24,716 bases of DNA from Thermocaproicibacter sp036741535. Its GTDB lineage: Bacteria; Bacillota; Clostridia; Oscillospirales; Acutalibacteraceae. The stretch is taken from contig DAINSB010000019.1 of NCBI GenBank assembly GCA_036741535.1, forward strand, positions 1 through 24,716, written 5' to 3'. Numbering within the stretch: the stretch's first letter is position 1; the number at the start of each line of letters is the position of its first letter. The notes beneath the pieces were generated by a model that did no database searches, was not told the DNA's origin, and saw only the letters and a list, made by a program, of their open reading frames with translations. This document shows, in pieces, positions 15,806-23,757 of this stretch. A program made the translations under genes and the position numbers.

Positions 15806-16852
15806 ATGGAATTGGACCCGAAGGACATGAAGACAAGCGATTTTTACTATGACCTGCCGAAGGAGCTGATCGCGCAGACGCCGCTGGAACCGCGGGACAC
15901 TTCCCGGCTGCTGACGTTGAATAAAAGGACGGGGGAGATTACGCATCTGCATTTCTACGACATCCTCGATCTGCTGAATCCGAACGACTGCCTTGTGCTG
16001 AACGATTCGAGGGTCCTGCCCGCAAGGCTGTACGGCATCAGGGACGGCACGGGGGCGAAGGTCGAGTTCCTTCTTCTGAACCACCGGGAAGGGGATGTGT
16101 GGGAGGCTCTGGCCGGTCCGGGGCGCCGTGCCAGACCGGGCAACCGGTTTACCTTCGGGGACGGCCTCCTGCGGGGAGAGGTCCTGGACGTGATGGACGA
16201 CGGGAACCGTCTGGTCCGGTTTTCCTACGAGGGAAACTTTTACGACATTCTGGACAAAATAGGGCAGATGCCGCTGCCGCACTATATCCGGGCGGACCTC
16301 AAGGACAAAGAACGGTATCAGACCGTGTATTCCAAAGAAGTCGGCTCCGCCGCCGCGCCGACGGCCGGCCTGCATTTTACGCAGGAGCTGCTGGAAAAGA
16401 TCCGGCGAAAGGGCGTGAAGCTCGCTTTCGTCACGCTGCACGTGGGGCTCGGCACCTTCCGCCCGGTGACGGCCGATAAGATCACGGACCATAAGATGCA
16501 TTCCGAACATTATTATATGCCGCAGAAGTCCGCCGACCTGATCAATGAAGCGAAAAAAAACGGGGGGCGCGTCATCTCGGTCGGGACGACGAGCTGCCGC
16601 ACGCTGGAAACCGTCGCCGCACGCGAAGGGTGCATCCGGGAAAGCGCCGGCTGGACGGATATTTTCATCTATCCCGGGTATCGATTCAAGGCGCTCGACT
16701 GCTTGATCACCAATTTTCACCTGCCGGAAAGCACGCTGATCATGCTGGTCGCCGCCCTGGCCGGTTACGGCAACATCATGAACGCCTACCGGGTCGCCGT
16801 ACAGGAGCGGTATCGCTTTTATAGCTTCGGCGACGCCATGTTCATCTATTAG
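15806..16852 (+). CDS. queA: S-adenosylmethionine:tRNA ribosyltransferase-isomerase
   Basis: Transfers and isomerises the ribosyl part of SAM onto preQ1 in tRNA, giving epoxyqueuosine. The protein has 348 residues. Family motifs are FYYDLPKELIAQTPLEPRD near the start, AAPTAGLHFT, HVGLGTFRPV, TTSCRTLE, TNFHLPESTLIMLVAALAG, and the end YRFYSFGDAMFI. I chose the ATG at 15806 because GGGAG lies eight bases upstream; 15791 lacks an RBS and 15827 is nearer to where homologues begin. First gene of the queA-tgt unit. Confidence 0.94.
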   Translation: MELDPKDMKTSDFYYDLPKELIAQTPLEPRDTSRLLTLNKRTGEITHLHFYDILDLLNPNDCLVLNDSRVLPARLYGIRDGTGAKVEFLLLNHREGDVWEALAGPGRRARPGNRFTFGDGLLRGEVLDVMDDGNRLVRFSYEGNFYDILDKIGQMPLPHYIRADLKDKERYQTVYSKEVGSAAAPTAGLHFTQELLEKIRRKGVKLAFVTLHVGLGTFRPVTADKITDHKMHSEHYYMPQKSADLINEAKKNGGRVISVGTTSCRTLETVAAREGCIRESAGWTDIFIYPGYRFKALDCLITNFHLPESTLIMLVAALAGYGNIMNAYRVAVQERYRFYSFGDAMFIY

Positions 16853-16918
16853 AGGTTGGAGATTAGAGAGTTAGAAAGGACAAGTGAGCAGAGAGCTTTC
16901 TACGGGGTTTATAATAAG

Positions 16919-18049
16919 ATGTTTCATTTAATCAAGACGGAGGGCAAAGCGCGCCGGGGGGAACTGGCCACACCGCACGGAACCGTGCAGACGCCCGCTT
17001 TCATGAATGTGGCGACGGACGGGGCGATCAAAGGGGCCGTCTCCGCGCTCGACCTCAAAGGGCTGAAATGCCAGGTCCAGCTCTGCAACACCTACCACCT
17101 GCATCTGCGGCCGGGGGATGAAACCGTCCGCGCGCTCGGCGGGCTGCACCGTTTTACCCGATGGGACGGGCCGATCCTGACGGACAGCGGCGGTTTTCAG
17201 GTCTTTTCGCTGGCAAAGCTCCGCAATATCACGGAGGAAGGCGTCACGTTCGCTTCGCACATCGACGGGCATAAGATTTTCATGGGCCCGGAAGAGAGCA
17301 TGCGCATCCAGTCCAACCTCGGCTCCACCATCGCCATGGCGTTCGACGAATGCGTCGCGAACCCGGCGGAATACGACTACGCGAAGCGGTCGTGCGAGCG
17401 CACGGTCCGGTGGCTTTACCGGTCCAAGGCGGAACTGGACCGCCTGAATTCCCTGCCGGAGACGCTCAACCGCCGGCAGATGCTGTTCGGGATCAACCAG
17501 GGGAGCACATACGAAGACCTGCGCATCCGGTGCATGCGCGACATCCGCGCGCTCGACCTCGACGGATACGCCATCGGGGGGCTGGCCGTCGGGGAAAGCG
17601 CCGACGCGATGTACCGGATCCTCGAAGCGTTGGAACCGGAGATGCCGGCGGACAAGCCCCGGTACCTGATGGGGGTCGGCACGCCGGACAATATCTTGGA
17701 ATCTGTGCGCCGCGGTGTGGACCTGTTCGACTGCGTGCTGCCCACGAGAAACGCGCGCCACGGCCATGCGTTTACCTGGGAGGGGTGCCGGAACCTGTTC
17801 AACGCGAAATACGCGCTCGACGGGCTGCCGCTGGACCCGGCATGCGACTGTCCCGTCTGCCACAGCTTCAGCCGCGCGTATCTGCACCATCTTTTCAAAA
17901 GCAAAGAGATGCTGGCCATGCGCCTCTGCGTCATGCACAACATCTATTTTTTCAACTCGCTGCTGGAATGCATCCGCCGGTCGATCGAGACGGGCAGTTT
18001 TTCCGAATTCTTTCAACAAAATATCGAGCGGCTTGGGCGAAGAATCTAA
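16919..18049 (+). CDS. tgt: tRNA-guanine transglycosylase
   Basis: Exchanges guanine 34 of GUN-anticodon tRNAs for preQ1. The protein has 376 residues. It shows Asp89 in TDSGGFQ, nucleophile Asp271 in FDCVLPTRNARHG, and zinc ligands Cys309, Cys311, Cys314 and His340, whose spacing matches the Zymomonas enzyme. The ATG at 16919 gives the usual N-terminus (FHLIKTEGKARRGELATPHG) but has only a distant GGGG about 12 bases upstream; an earlier in-frame TTG at 16856 beside AGAGG would add 21 atypical residues. It works directly before QueA in the pathway. Confidence 0.95.
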   Translation: MFHLIKTEGKARRGELATPHGTVQTPAFMNVATDGAIKGAVSALDLKGLKCQVQLCNTYHLHLRPGDETVRALGGLHRFTRWDGPILTDSGGFQVFSLAKLRNITEEGVTFASHIDGHKIFMGPEESMRIQSNLGSTIAMAFDECVANPAEYDYAKRSCERTVRWLYRSKAELDRLNSLPETLNRRQMLFGINQGSTYEDLRIRCMRDIRALDLDGYAIGGLAVGESADAMYRILEALEPEMPADKPRYLMGVGTPDNILESVRRGVDLFDCVLPTRNARHGHAFTWEGCRNLFNAKYALDGLPLDPACDCPVCHSFSRAYLHHLFKSKEMLAMRLCVMHNIYFFNSLLECIRRSIETGSFSEFFQQNIERLGRRI

Positions 18050-18056
18050 TTAAATC

Positions 18057-18085
18057 TTGCATGGACCGGAAAATCTTGATATAAT
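18057..18085 (+). promoter_or_regulatory. Promoter of yajC
   Basis: TTGCAT (18057-18062), 17 bp, TATAAT (18080-18085) with an extended TGA; it starts 7 bp after the tgt stop. yajC can therefore be expressed apart from queA-tgt. Confidence 0.7.
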
Positions 18086-18114
18086 CAAACCAAATAACGG
18101 AGGTGCAGAACAGT

Positions 18115-18435
18115 ATGAATCTTTTCCTGACAAATTCGGCAAATTCTTCTTCCAGTGGGTTGTGGACCATTGTCTATATGGTTGTTATTTTCGGCGTGTT
18201 CTATCTTTTGCTGATCCGTCCCCAGCAGAAAAAGAAGAAAAAAGAAGAGAAAATGCGCAGCGAGGTACAGATCGGCGACGACATCACCACGATCGGCGGA
18301 ATTGTCGGCCGGGTCGTCGGCATCAAGGAGGACGCGGACGTGCTGATCATCGAAACAGGGGCGGACCGCGCGAAAATCAAAATCAAGAAATGGGCTGTCG
18401 GCAGCGTGAACACGGTTCACGAAAAGGCGGAATAG
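18115..18435 (+). CDS. yajC: Preprotein translocase subunit YajC
   Basis: A small accessory protein of the Sec translocon, associated with SecDF. 106 residues: a short outside segment, one membrane helix (about 16-34), the LLIRPQQKKKKKEEK positive stop-transfer stretch, and a conserved cytoplasmic domain with VQIGDDITTIGGIVGRVV. The start at 18115 follows GGAGGTG by nine bases; a GTG at 18103 lies inside that RBS. The queA-tgt-yajC order is widely conserved in bacteria; secD/secF are not in the window. Confidence 0.95.
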   Translation: MNLFLTNSANSSSSGLWTIVYMVVIFGVFYLLLIRPQQKKKKKEEKMRSEVQIGDDITTIGGIVGRVVGIKEDADVLIIETGADRAKIKIKKWAVGSVNTVHEKAE

Positions 18436-18504
18436 TTCTCTTTTTATGAATATGCACCCTTTTCTTTGAATACTATTCTGTAGAAAAAGAAGGGGGCGTT
18501 TTCC

Positions 18505-18924
18505 GTGAAAGGTGTCAATGCCAATTCCGTGGGCCAGCGGCCGGTGCTTGCGGCCATCCGCGCCGTTGTGATCGGAACGTTTTCCGGGGCGGTCCTGTGC
18601 GCGATCCTGCTCGCTCTGTGCACGCTGACATTCGTTTCGTCTGAAAACGTTCCCCACGGATTTTTGCAGCCCTTTATCATCGTCATATCCGTTTTAAGTG
18701 CCTTTTTCGGGGGATATGTGACGGCCCGACTGCTGAAGCAGCGGGGGCTTATTTTCGGCATGATCTCCGGCACGCTGCTGTTTCTGCTTTTTTTCCTCGC
18801 CGGCCTGGTCCTTTCGCAGAGCCACTCCGTAACGGCGGAAGCCGCCGTCCGGTTTCTGGTGATGCTGCTTGCCGGCGGAACCGGCGGCTTTCTGGCCGTC
18901 AGCAGAAGATCCCGGCGCAGATAG
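18505..18924 (+). CDS. TIGR04086 family membrane protein
   Basis: A 139-residue membrane protein with four predicted helices (about residues 18-42, 52-75, 82-103, 112-132) and a basic C-terminal end. The GYVTARLLKQRG segment between helices 2 and 3 and the location right before the SCIFF gene match the TIGR04086 family, which occurs beside yajC and SCIFF in many Clostridia. Function unknown. The start is GTG at 18505, with GGGGG nine bases upstream; no ATG precedes the first helix. Confidence 0.85.
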   Translation: MKGVNANSVGQRPVLAAIRAVVIGTFSGAVLCAILLALCTLTFVSSENVPHGFLQPFIIVISVLSAFFGGYVTARLLKQRGLIFGMISGTLLFLLFFLAGLVLSQSHSVTAEAAVRFLVMLLAGGTGGFLAVSRRSRRR

Positions 18925-18927
18925 CCT

Positions 18928-18955
18928 TTGACTATTCTTACAAATGTGATATAAT
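18928..18955 (+). promoter_or_regulatory. Promoter of the SCIFF gene
   Basis: TTGACT (18928-18933), 16-bp spacer, TATAAT (18950-18955) with an extended TGA. It lies immediately after the TIGR04086 stop codon. Confidence 0.65.
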
Positions 18956-19004
18956 AACAGCTGTATCAAAAAAGCAATCTTCTTTTTGAAACGGAGGTTT
19001 AAAA

Positions 19005-19157
19005 TTGAAACAGATCAAAACGCTGAACCGGGCAAATCTAAAGGAAAGCGCCTCAAAGGGAGGCTGCGGGGAATGCCAGGCGTCCTGCCAGTCTGCCTGC
19101 AAGACTTCCTGCACGGTTTCAAACCAGAAATGTGAAAATAAAAACCGGGTGGGCTGA
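19005..19157 (+). CDS. scfA: SCIFF precursor peptide (six cysteines in forty-five residues)
   Basis: A ribosomally made precursor of 50 residues that is post-translationally cross-linked. It begins MKQIKTLNRANLKESA, followed by six cysteines at 21, 24, 28, 32, 36 and 43 in the pattern GGCGECQASCQSACKTSC, the invariant SCIFF core. Cys32 and Thr37, which form the sactionine-like thioether in the studied CteA peptide, are at the same numbers here. The start codon is TTG at 19005, with GGAGG eight bases upstream. The maturase gene follows after 131 bp. SCIFF is almost universal in Clostridia and its final biological role is unknown. Confidence 0.96.
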   Translation: MKQIKTLNRANLKESASKGGCGECQASCQSACKTSCTVSNQKCENKNRVG

Positions 19158-19241
19158 GCCTGCCGGCACAGCCGGTTTCGGCCCGCCAGAAAAAGACAAC
19201 GCAAGACCTTATTTTCCCTCCGCACTGAACGGCGGGGAGTG

Positions 19242-19269
19242 GGGCGGGCACAGCCCGCCCTTAAATTTT
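19242..19269 (+). terminator. Hairpin between SCIFF and its maturase, possible attenuator
   Basis: A perfect 8-bp stem GGGCGGGC/GCCCGCCC (19242-19249 with 19253-19260), loop ACA, is followed by TTAAATTTTGTTATT. The imperfect U-tract suggests partial termination, which would yield far more precursor than enzyme. The maturase RBS comes only about 16 bases later. Confidence 0.6.
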
Positions 19270-19288
19270 GTTATTCGGAGAAAAATTT

Positions 19289-20647
19289 ATGATACATCCA
19301 TATTCCCTCAACGGCTACCATCTGGTTTTGGATACGAACAGCGGCGCGGTCCATGTCTTTGACGACGCGCCGTTTGAAATGCTCGACTATCTGCACGACG
19401 GCGTGCCGGACGAGCCTCCCCGAGAGATGCTCGCGGCTCTGAAGGGCCGCTACAGCGAAGCCGTTCTGCGGGAAGCCTACGGGGAGATCCGGGAGCTGTA
19501 CGGGAAAGGACAGCTCTTTTCCTCCGACGATTATGAAAAATTCGCTTCCATGCTGAAAGACGCCCCGATCAAATCCATGTGCCTCAACGTCGCCCACGAC
19601 TGTAACCTGCGCTGCCGCTATTGCTTCGCCGCGCAGGGGGATTTCGGCGGCGGACGGATGCTGATGCCGGCGGAGGTAGCGAAGAGCGCGGTCGATTTTC
19701 TGATCCGCCGTTCCGGGGGGCGGCACAATCTGGAACTGGATTTTTTCGGCGGGGAACCGCTGATGAATTTCGACGTGGTCAAGCGGACGGTCGCCTACGC
19801 CAGAAGCCTGGAACAAGAGCACCATAAAAAATTCCGGTTCACCATCACGACGAACGGGCTGCTGCTGAACCGCGAAAACACGGATTTCATCAATCGCGAG
19901 ATGTCGAACTGCATCCTCTCTCTCGACGGCAGAAAATCCGTCAATGACCGACTGCGCGTCCGTGTGAACGGAGCCGGCAGCTACGACGCGATTGTCCCGA
20001 AATTTCAGGAGCTTGTGAAGCGCCGCCCGCCGGAGCTGGATTACTATGTGCGCGGGACTTTTTCCAAATACAACCTGGACTTCTGCGAAGATATTCGCCA
20101 TTTGCTGGACCTCGGCTTCGACAGGATCTCCGTCGAGCCGGTCGTTTCCGATACCAGACTGGATTATTCGATCCGGGAGGAGGACCTCCCGAGGATCTTT
20201 GAAGAGTACGACCGGCTTTCGCGGATGATGATCGAGCGGGAGAAAGCCGGGAAGGGGTTTCGGTTTTTCCACTTCATGGTGGATCTGGACCAGGGCCCCT
20301 GTGCGATCAAAAGGCTCCGCGGGTGCAGCTGCGGCAACGAATACGTCGCCGTGACCCCGACCGGGGACATCTACCCGTGTCACCAGTTTGTCGGGAACGA
20401 CGAATGGAAAATGGGCAACGTCCTTTCCGATACGCTGGACGCCGGGATCAAGGAACGCTTCGCGCTGACCAACGTCTATTCCAAGCCGGAATGCAGAAAC
20501 TGCTGGGCAAAATTTTACTGCAGCGGCGGATGCAACGCCAACAACTGGCAGTACGGCGGCAGCGTTCGGAAGCCCCACAAAATCTCCTGCGAACTGGAAA
20601 AGAAGCGTCTGGAATGCGCCATCATGATTCAGGCGGCTCTGGCATAA
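19289..20647 (+). CDS. scfB: Radical SAM SCIFF maturase with SPASM domain
   Basis: Forms thioether cross-links in the SCIFF precursor. The protein has 452 residues: an N-terminal peptide-recognition (RRE-like) region (about 1-95), a radical SAM core with Cys105, Cys109, Cys112 (CNLRCRYC) and GGEP (154-157), and a C-terminal SPASM/twitch region whose cysteines 338, 346, 348, 364, 402, 405, 411, 415 and 434 can hold two auxiliary 4Fe-4S clusters. The start at 19289 follows GGAG by eight bases; a TTG at 19268 is less likely. The neighbouring precursor gene makes the assignment secure. Confidence 0.96.
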   Translation: MIHPYSLNGYHLVLDTNSGAVHVFDDAPFEMLDYLHDGVPDEPPREMLAALKGRYSEAVLREAYGEIRELYGKGQLFSSDDYEKFASMLKDAPIKSMCLNVAHDCNLRCRYCFAAQGDFGGGRMLMPAEVAKSAVDFLIRRSGGRHNLELDFFGGEPLMNFDVVKRTVAYARSLEQEHHKKFRFTITTNGLLLNRENTDFINREMSNCILSLDGRKSVNDRLRVRVNGAGSYDAIVPKFQELVKRRPPELDYYVRGTFSKYNLDFCEDIRHLLDLGFDRISVEPVVSDTRLDYSIREEDLPRIFEEYDRLSRMMIEREKAGKGFRFFHFMVDLDQGPCAIKRLRGCSCGNEYVAVTPTGDIYPCHQFVGNDEWKMGNVLSDTLDAGIKERFALTNVYSKPECRNCWAKFYCSGGCNANNWQYGGSVRKPHKISCELEKKRLECAIMIQAALA

Positions 20648-20655
20648 TTTCGGTT

Positions 20656-20684
20656 TTCGGGAAGGATCGCCTGAATTTTATATT
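20656..20684 (+). terminator. Weak candidate terminator after the maturase
   Basis: TTCGGG (20656-20661) can pair with CCTGAA (20670-20675), including one G-U pair, followed by TTTTATATT. The stem is short, so this is tentative. Confidence 0.3.
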
Positions 20685-20739
20685 GATCCGGTTTGAAAAA
20701 TGTATTAGTATAGTTATTAGCCAAGTCGATCTGAATTCA

Positions 20740-20826
20740 ATCTAACCGGCTCTGGCAGGCCGCGGGGCCTCTTTCGGTCCGGGAAAATACATAGATCGCC
20801 TTTGTCCATCATACATTTGGTTAGAT
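20740..20826 (+). ncRNA. Candidate structured leader RNA upstream of spoIIM
   Basis: A perfect 8-bp closing stem pairs ATCTAACC (20740-20747) with GGTTAGAT (20819-20826). Inside lies a perfect 5-bp hairpin AGGCC/GGCCT with a GCGG loop (20757-20770), and CCGG tracts that could pair. The 3' strand of the closing stem ends 9 bases before the AGGAGGA ribosome-binding site. It does not match a riboswitch class I know. Confidence 0.4.
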
Positions 20827-20851
20827 GCTCCCAATAGGAGGAATCATTTGT

Positions 20852-21502
20852 ATGAATGTGGTGTTTGTGAGGCACAGGCGAAGAAGGCATATTGCGAGCA
20901 GCCGGCACCGGGGCAAAGAACTGCTGAATGCAGCCCGCGAAAACTGGCGGATGGTTTTGCTGGCTCTGATTCTTCTGAGCGGTCTGGTGCTCGGCGCGAT
21001 TTATGCGCGCACGGCCGGCTTTCAGGCGCTGGACCGTCTGGATTTTATTTTCGCCGGCAATTTTCGGGCGCGGAAGACGGAGCCTTATCTTTCGATCTTT
21101 GCCGCCTCTTTTGCGTCGTCTTTTCTGTTTGTGTTCGCCTGTTTTCTATGCGGACTTTCCATGTGGGGCATCATTTTCGTGCCTGCCGTTCTGATTTTCC
21201 GCGGATTCGGTCTGGGGCTGACATCCGGCTATCTGTATGCGGCGTACGGGTGGAAAGGAATTTTATATAATCTTTCCGTGATTCTTCCGGGTGCATTTTT
21301 TTGCTGCCTGGCCATTCTCATGGCGGCGTTGGAGGCCATGCGTTTTTCCAGGCTGATTGCGTCCGGCAGCGGAAACGCCTCCGCGCGGGGCGGCCTGAAA
21401 AATTATGCGGGAAGATTCGGCGTGATCCTGTTGATCGCCTGTTTTGCGGCCGGCATCGACCTGCTGCTTTCTATCTGTTTCGGCTGGATGTTTGTTTTTT
21501 AA
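20852..21502 (+). CDS. spoIIM: Stage II sporulation protein M
   Basis: SpoIIM is an integral membrane protein of the SpoIID-SpoIIM-SpoIIP machine that drives forespore engulfment. The protein has 216 residues: a short basic cytoplasmic N-terminus (HRRRRHI), a first helix (about 33-52), an outside segment, then four hydrophobic blocks and a final helix at the C-terminus. This fits the SpoIIM/DUF95 family in size and layout, including the GFGLGLTSGYLY region. The start at 20852 follows AGGAGGA by nine bases. A XerD-like recombinase follows after 23 bp; B. subtilis also keeps spoIIM and xerD (ripX) close together, which supports the call. Confidence 0.85.
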   Translation: MNVVFVRHRRRRHIASSRHRGKELLNAARENWRMVLLALILLSGLVLGAIYARTAGFQALDRLDFIFAGNFRARKTEPYLSIFAASFASSFLFVFACFLCGLSMWGIIFVPAVLIFRGFGLGLTSGYLYAAYGWKGILYNLSVILPGAFFCCLAILMAALEAMRFSRLIASGSGNASARGGLKNYAGRFGVILLIACFAAGIDLLLSICFGWMFVF

Positions 21503-21525
21503 CAAAGTGGGGAGGAGAAGCTGAA

Positions 21526-22419
21526 ATGAAGGATTACTGCGCGGATTTCGGCGATTATCTGCGCATTCACAAATCAGTTTCAAACAGCACGCTGGATTCT
21601 TATCTTCACGACGTGGAAAAATTTCTGACGTTTGCAGAGAGCCGGAATATTTCGGATCCCGCCACCATATCCACGGAGTTCATCACATCCTACGTCGCCA
21701 AAATGAAGGCGGACCATAAGTCGACCGCCACCATCGCAAGAAACGTCGCTTCGATCCGCTGTTTTTATTGTTTCCTGATTTTTTCGGGACAGGCCGTTTC
21801 AAATCCCGCCAAATCCGTCCCTCTGGAAAAGCAGGTCAAAAAGCTTCCGCAGATCCTCAGCGGAAGGGAGATCGAATTGCTGCTTTCGCAGCCGAATATC
21901 CGGGATGTCAAAGGCTGCAGGGACAAGGCCATGCTGGAGCTGCTCTACGCCACCGGCATCCGCGTATCCGAACTGATCGAACTGGACCTGGAAGACATCG
22001 ATCTCCATTCCGGCACCCTGTCCTGCAAAAGCGGCAGGTCGCACCGCGTGATTCCGGTCTATGCGACGGCGGTGGCGGCCGTTTCCGATTATATGTTCCG
22101 CATCCGCGGCCAGATCGTCACCCAGAAAAGCGGACGGGCCCTGTTCACCAATCTCAACGGCTGCCGTCTGACCCGGCAGGGTTTCTGGAAAATCGTAAAG
22201 ACCTATGCGCAGAAAGCCGGCATCGTGAAAGAAATCACCCCGCATACGCTGCGGCATTCCTTTGCGCTGCACCTGCTGGAAAACGGGGCGGATCTGAAAG
22301 ACATCCAGATGATGCTCGGGCATGCCGATATTTCTTCCACGCAGATTTACGTCCAGCTTCTGAACGATCACTTCAAGGAAGTCTATCAGCAATGTCATCC
22401 GCGGGCAAAATCGGGCTAG
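21526..22419 (+). CDS. Tyrosine recombinase, XerD type
   Basis: A 297-residue site-specific recombinase with an N-terminal SAM-like DNA-binding domain (about 1-95) and a catalytic domain. Active-site residues: Arg146 (GIRVSEL), Lys168 (in the beta-hairpin), His240 and Arg243 (HTLRHS), His266 (LGHADIS) and Tyr275 (TQIYVQL). The length is that of XerC/XerD, and the position next to spoIIM matches the chromosomal xerD locus of other Firmicutes. The start at 21526 follows GGGGAGGAG by eight bases. The beta-hairpin reads CKSGRSHR instead of the common GKGxKxR but keeps the Lys. A role in chromosome dimer resolution is inferred. Confidence 0.88.
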   Translation: MKDYCADFGDYLRIHKSVSNSTLDSYLHDVEKFLTFAESRNISDPATISTEFITSYVAKMKADHKSTATIARNVASIRCFYCFLIFSGQAVSNPAKSVPLEKQVKKLPQILSGREIELLLSQPNIRDVKGCRDKAMLELLYATGIRVSELIELDLEDIDLHSGTLSCKSGRSHRVIPVYATAVAAVSDYMFRIRGQIVTQKSGRALFTNLNGCRLTRQGFWKIVKTYAQKAGIVKEITPHTLRHSFALHLLENGADLKDIQMMLGHADISSTQIYVQLLNDHFKEVYQQCHPRAKSG

Positions 22420-22429
22420 GGGGGAATCG

Positions 22430-23446
22430 CTATTTCTTTAGATTCCTCCGCGTGATTTTCGACAGGGGATTTGCCTCCGCGGCATTCTCCATCTGCTCGC
22501 TGGAGACGTGCGTGTAAATTTCCGTCGTGCCGAGATTTTCATGCCCGAGAATGTCCTTCAGGACGCGGATGTCCACGTGCCCCTGCTGATACATCAGCGT
22601 GGCGGCCGTATGCCGCAGCTTATGGACGGAATATCCGCGCCCCCCCAGGTCGATCTGCGCGAGATACTTTTTCACCACATACTGGACGGTCTTCGGGCTG
22701 ATCCGCCGTTTTCTGCTGCTCAGGAAAAGCGCCCGCCTGTCTGTGACGCCGTCTTTCGGGCGAACCGCGAGATAACGCTCGACCGCATCGAGACAGGCTT
22801 CGTTCAGATAGACGATGCGCTCTTTGTCGCCTTTGCCTGTGATCTTGACTGTTTTTTCTTTAAAATGAATATCGTCGCAGTTTAACCCGACCAGTTCCGA
22901 CAGCCGCATCCCGCAGTTCAAAAACAGGACGAGCATGCAATAATCCCGTTCTTTAGTAGGGCCTTCCACCTGGGAGAGCAGATCGATGGACTGTTCCAGG
23001 GTCAGATATTTCGGCAACGTTTTTTTCTTTTTAGGCGCTTCCAGCTGTTCGACGGGGTTATGGTCCAGCTTGCCGGTTTTGTCGGTCAGGTATTTGAAAA
23101 AACTTTTCATGCTGGAAACCTTTCTGGAGCGCGTGGCCGCGCTGTTGCCGCGCTCGACGCTCAGAAAATTCATATATTCGAAGACCTGCGTCAGATCGAC
23201 GGTCTTGATGAATTCCAGCGTAATATCGGAGATCGGGATTTCTTCAAAATCCGTCTCAGGCGGAACGAGGCCGCGGCTCTGCTTGAGATACCGGAAAAAA
23301 GTCCTCAGATCCAAGTAGTACTCGGAAACCGTTTTCGGCGACTTTCCCTTGATCGTGCCCAGATAGCCGAGAAATTCGCGCAGGACGGACGGCGCCTCGG
23401 CAAGATAGTTATTTTTCATAGAGATCCCCGCGCTTTCATTCATCAT
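22430..23446 (-). CDS. Tyrosine recombinase, XerC/integrase-like
   Basis: A second recombinase, 338 residues, with a longer N-terminal core-binding domain (about 15-125, with an insert around 60-80) and a complete catalytic set: Arg181, Lys205 (GKGDKER), His275 and Arg278 (HKLRHT), His302 (LGHENLG) and Tyr311 (TEIYTHV). It faces the XerD-type gene tail to tail, with 10 bp between stops and no terminator. The first base of the start codon is 23446 (a second ATG follows directly) behind GGGGAG. No excisionase, phage genes or att repeats are seen, so it could be the XerC partner, not a mobile integrase. Confidence 0.85.
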   Translation of the reverse strand: MMNESAGISMKNNYLAEAPSVLREFLGYLGTIKGKSPKTVSEYYLDLRTFFRYLKQSRGLVPPETDFEEIPISDITLEFIKTVDLTQVFEYMNFLSVERGNSAATRSRKVSSMKSFFKYLTDKTGKLDHNPVEQLEAPKKKKTLPKYLTLEQSIDLLSQVEGPTKERDYCMLVLFLNCGMRLSELVGLNCDDIHFKEKTVKITGKGDKERIVYLNEACLDAVERYLAVRPKDGVTDRRALFLSSRKRRISPKTVQYVVKKYLAQIDLGGRGYSVHKLRHTAATLMYQQGHVDIRVLKDILGHENLGTTEIYTHVSSEQMENAAEANPLSKITRRNLKK

Positions 23447-23458
23447 TTCTTCTCCCCT

Positions 23459-23490
23459 TAATTATACAAAACATTTATTTTGTATAATTA
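23459..23490. repeat. 13-bp perfect inverted repeat, probable operator
   Basis: TAATTATACAAAA (23459-23471) and its exact reverse complement (23478-23490) flank a 6-bp spacer. Each arm contains TATAAT on one strand. It lies 12 bp upstream of the recombinase start at 23446 and is the most AT-rich spot around. It may be an operator, a recombinase binding site, or overlapping -10 elements. Confidence 0.55.
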
Positions 23491-23710
23491 CAGAAAAAGA
23501 AAAAGCTACACTTTTTTACCCGGACCGCCCGGGCAATCGCCGAACAGGTCGGGATTGGCGGCCGGATCGGGACTTTGGAGGACGCCGAGTCCCATCCCCT
23601 CGATTTCGTCGGAAGAACCCCGCGCCGTCCACGTGGAAGCGGCCGTGCTGAAGCTGGTCGCTGGCCTGTACCCGGAAATCTTCGACAGTTTGAACGCTTC
23701 CGGTCCGTGA
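23480..23710 (+). CDS. Possible small hypothetical protein (76 residues)
   Basis: An open frame with high GC at third positions, as in the real genes nearby. The second half (EEPRAVHVEAAVLKLVAG, then YPEIFDSL) looks like a genuine helix-forming sequence; the first half is basic with FLPGPPG. The TTG start has no RBS and overlaps the inverted repeat, so the true start may differ. I recognise no family. It could also be a decayed gene. Confidence 0.35.
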   Translation: MYNYRKRKSYTFLPGPPGQSPNRSGLAAGSGLWRTPSPIPSISSEEPRAVHVEAAVLKLVAGLYPEIFDSLNASGP

Positions 23711-23757
23711 CGCCGGCCGGATGTTCCGTTCGCATCCTGCCGTGGGGCGGATTTTTA

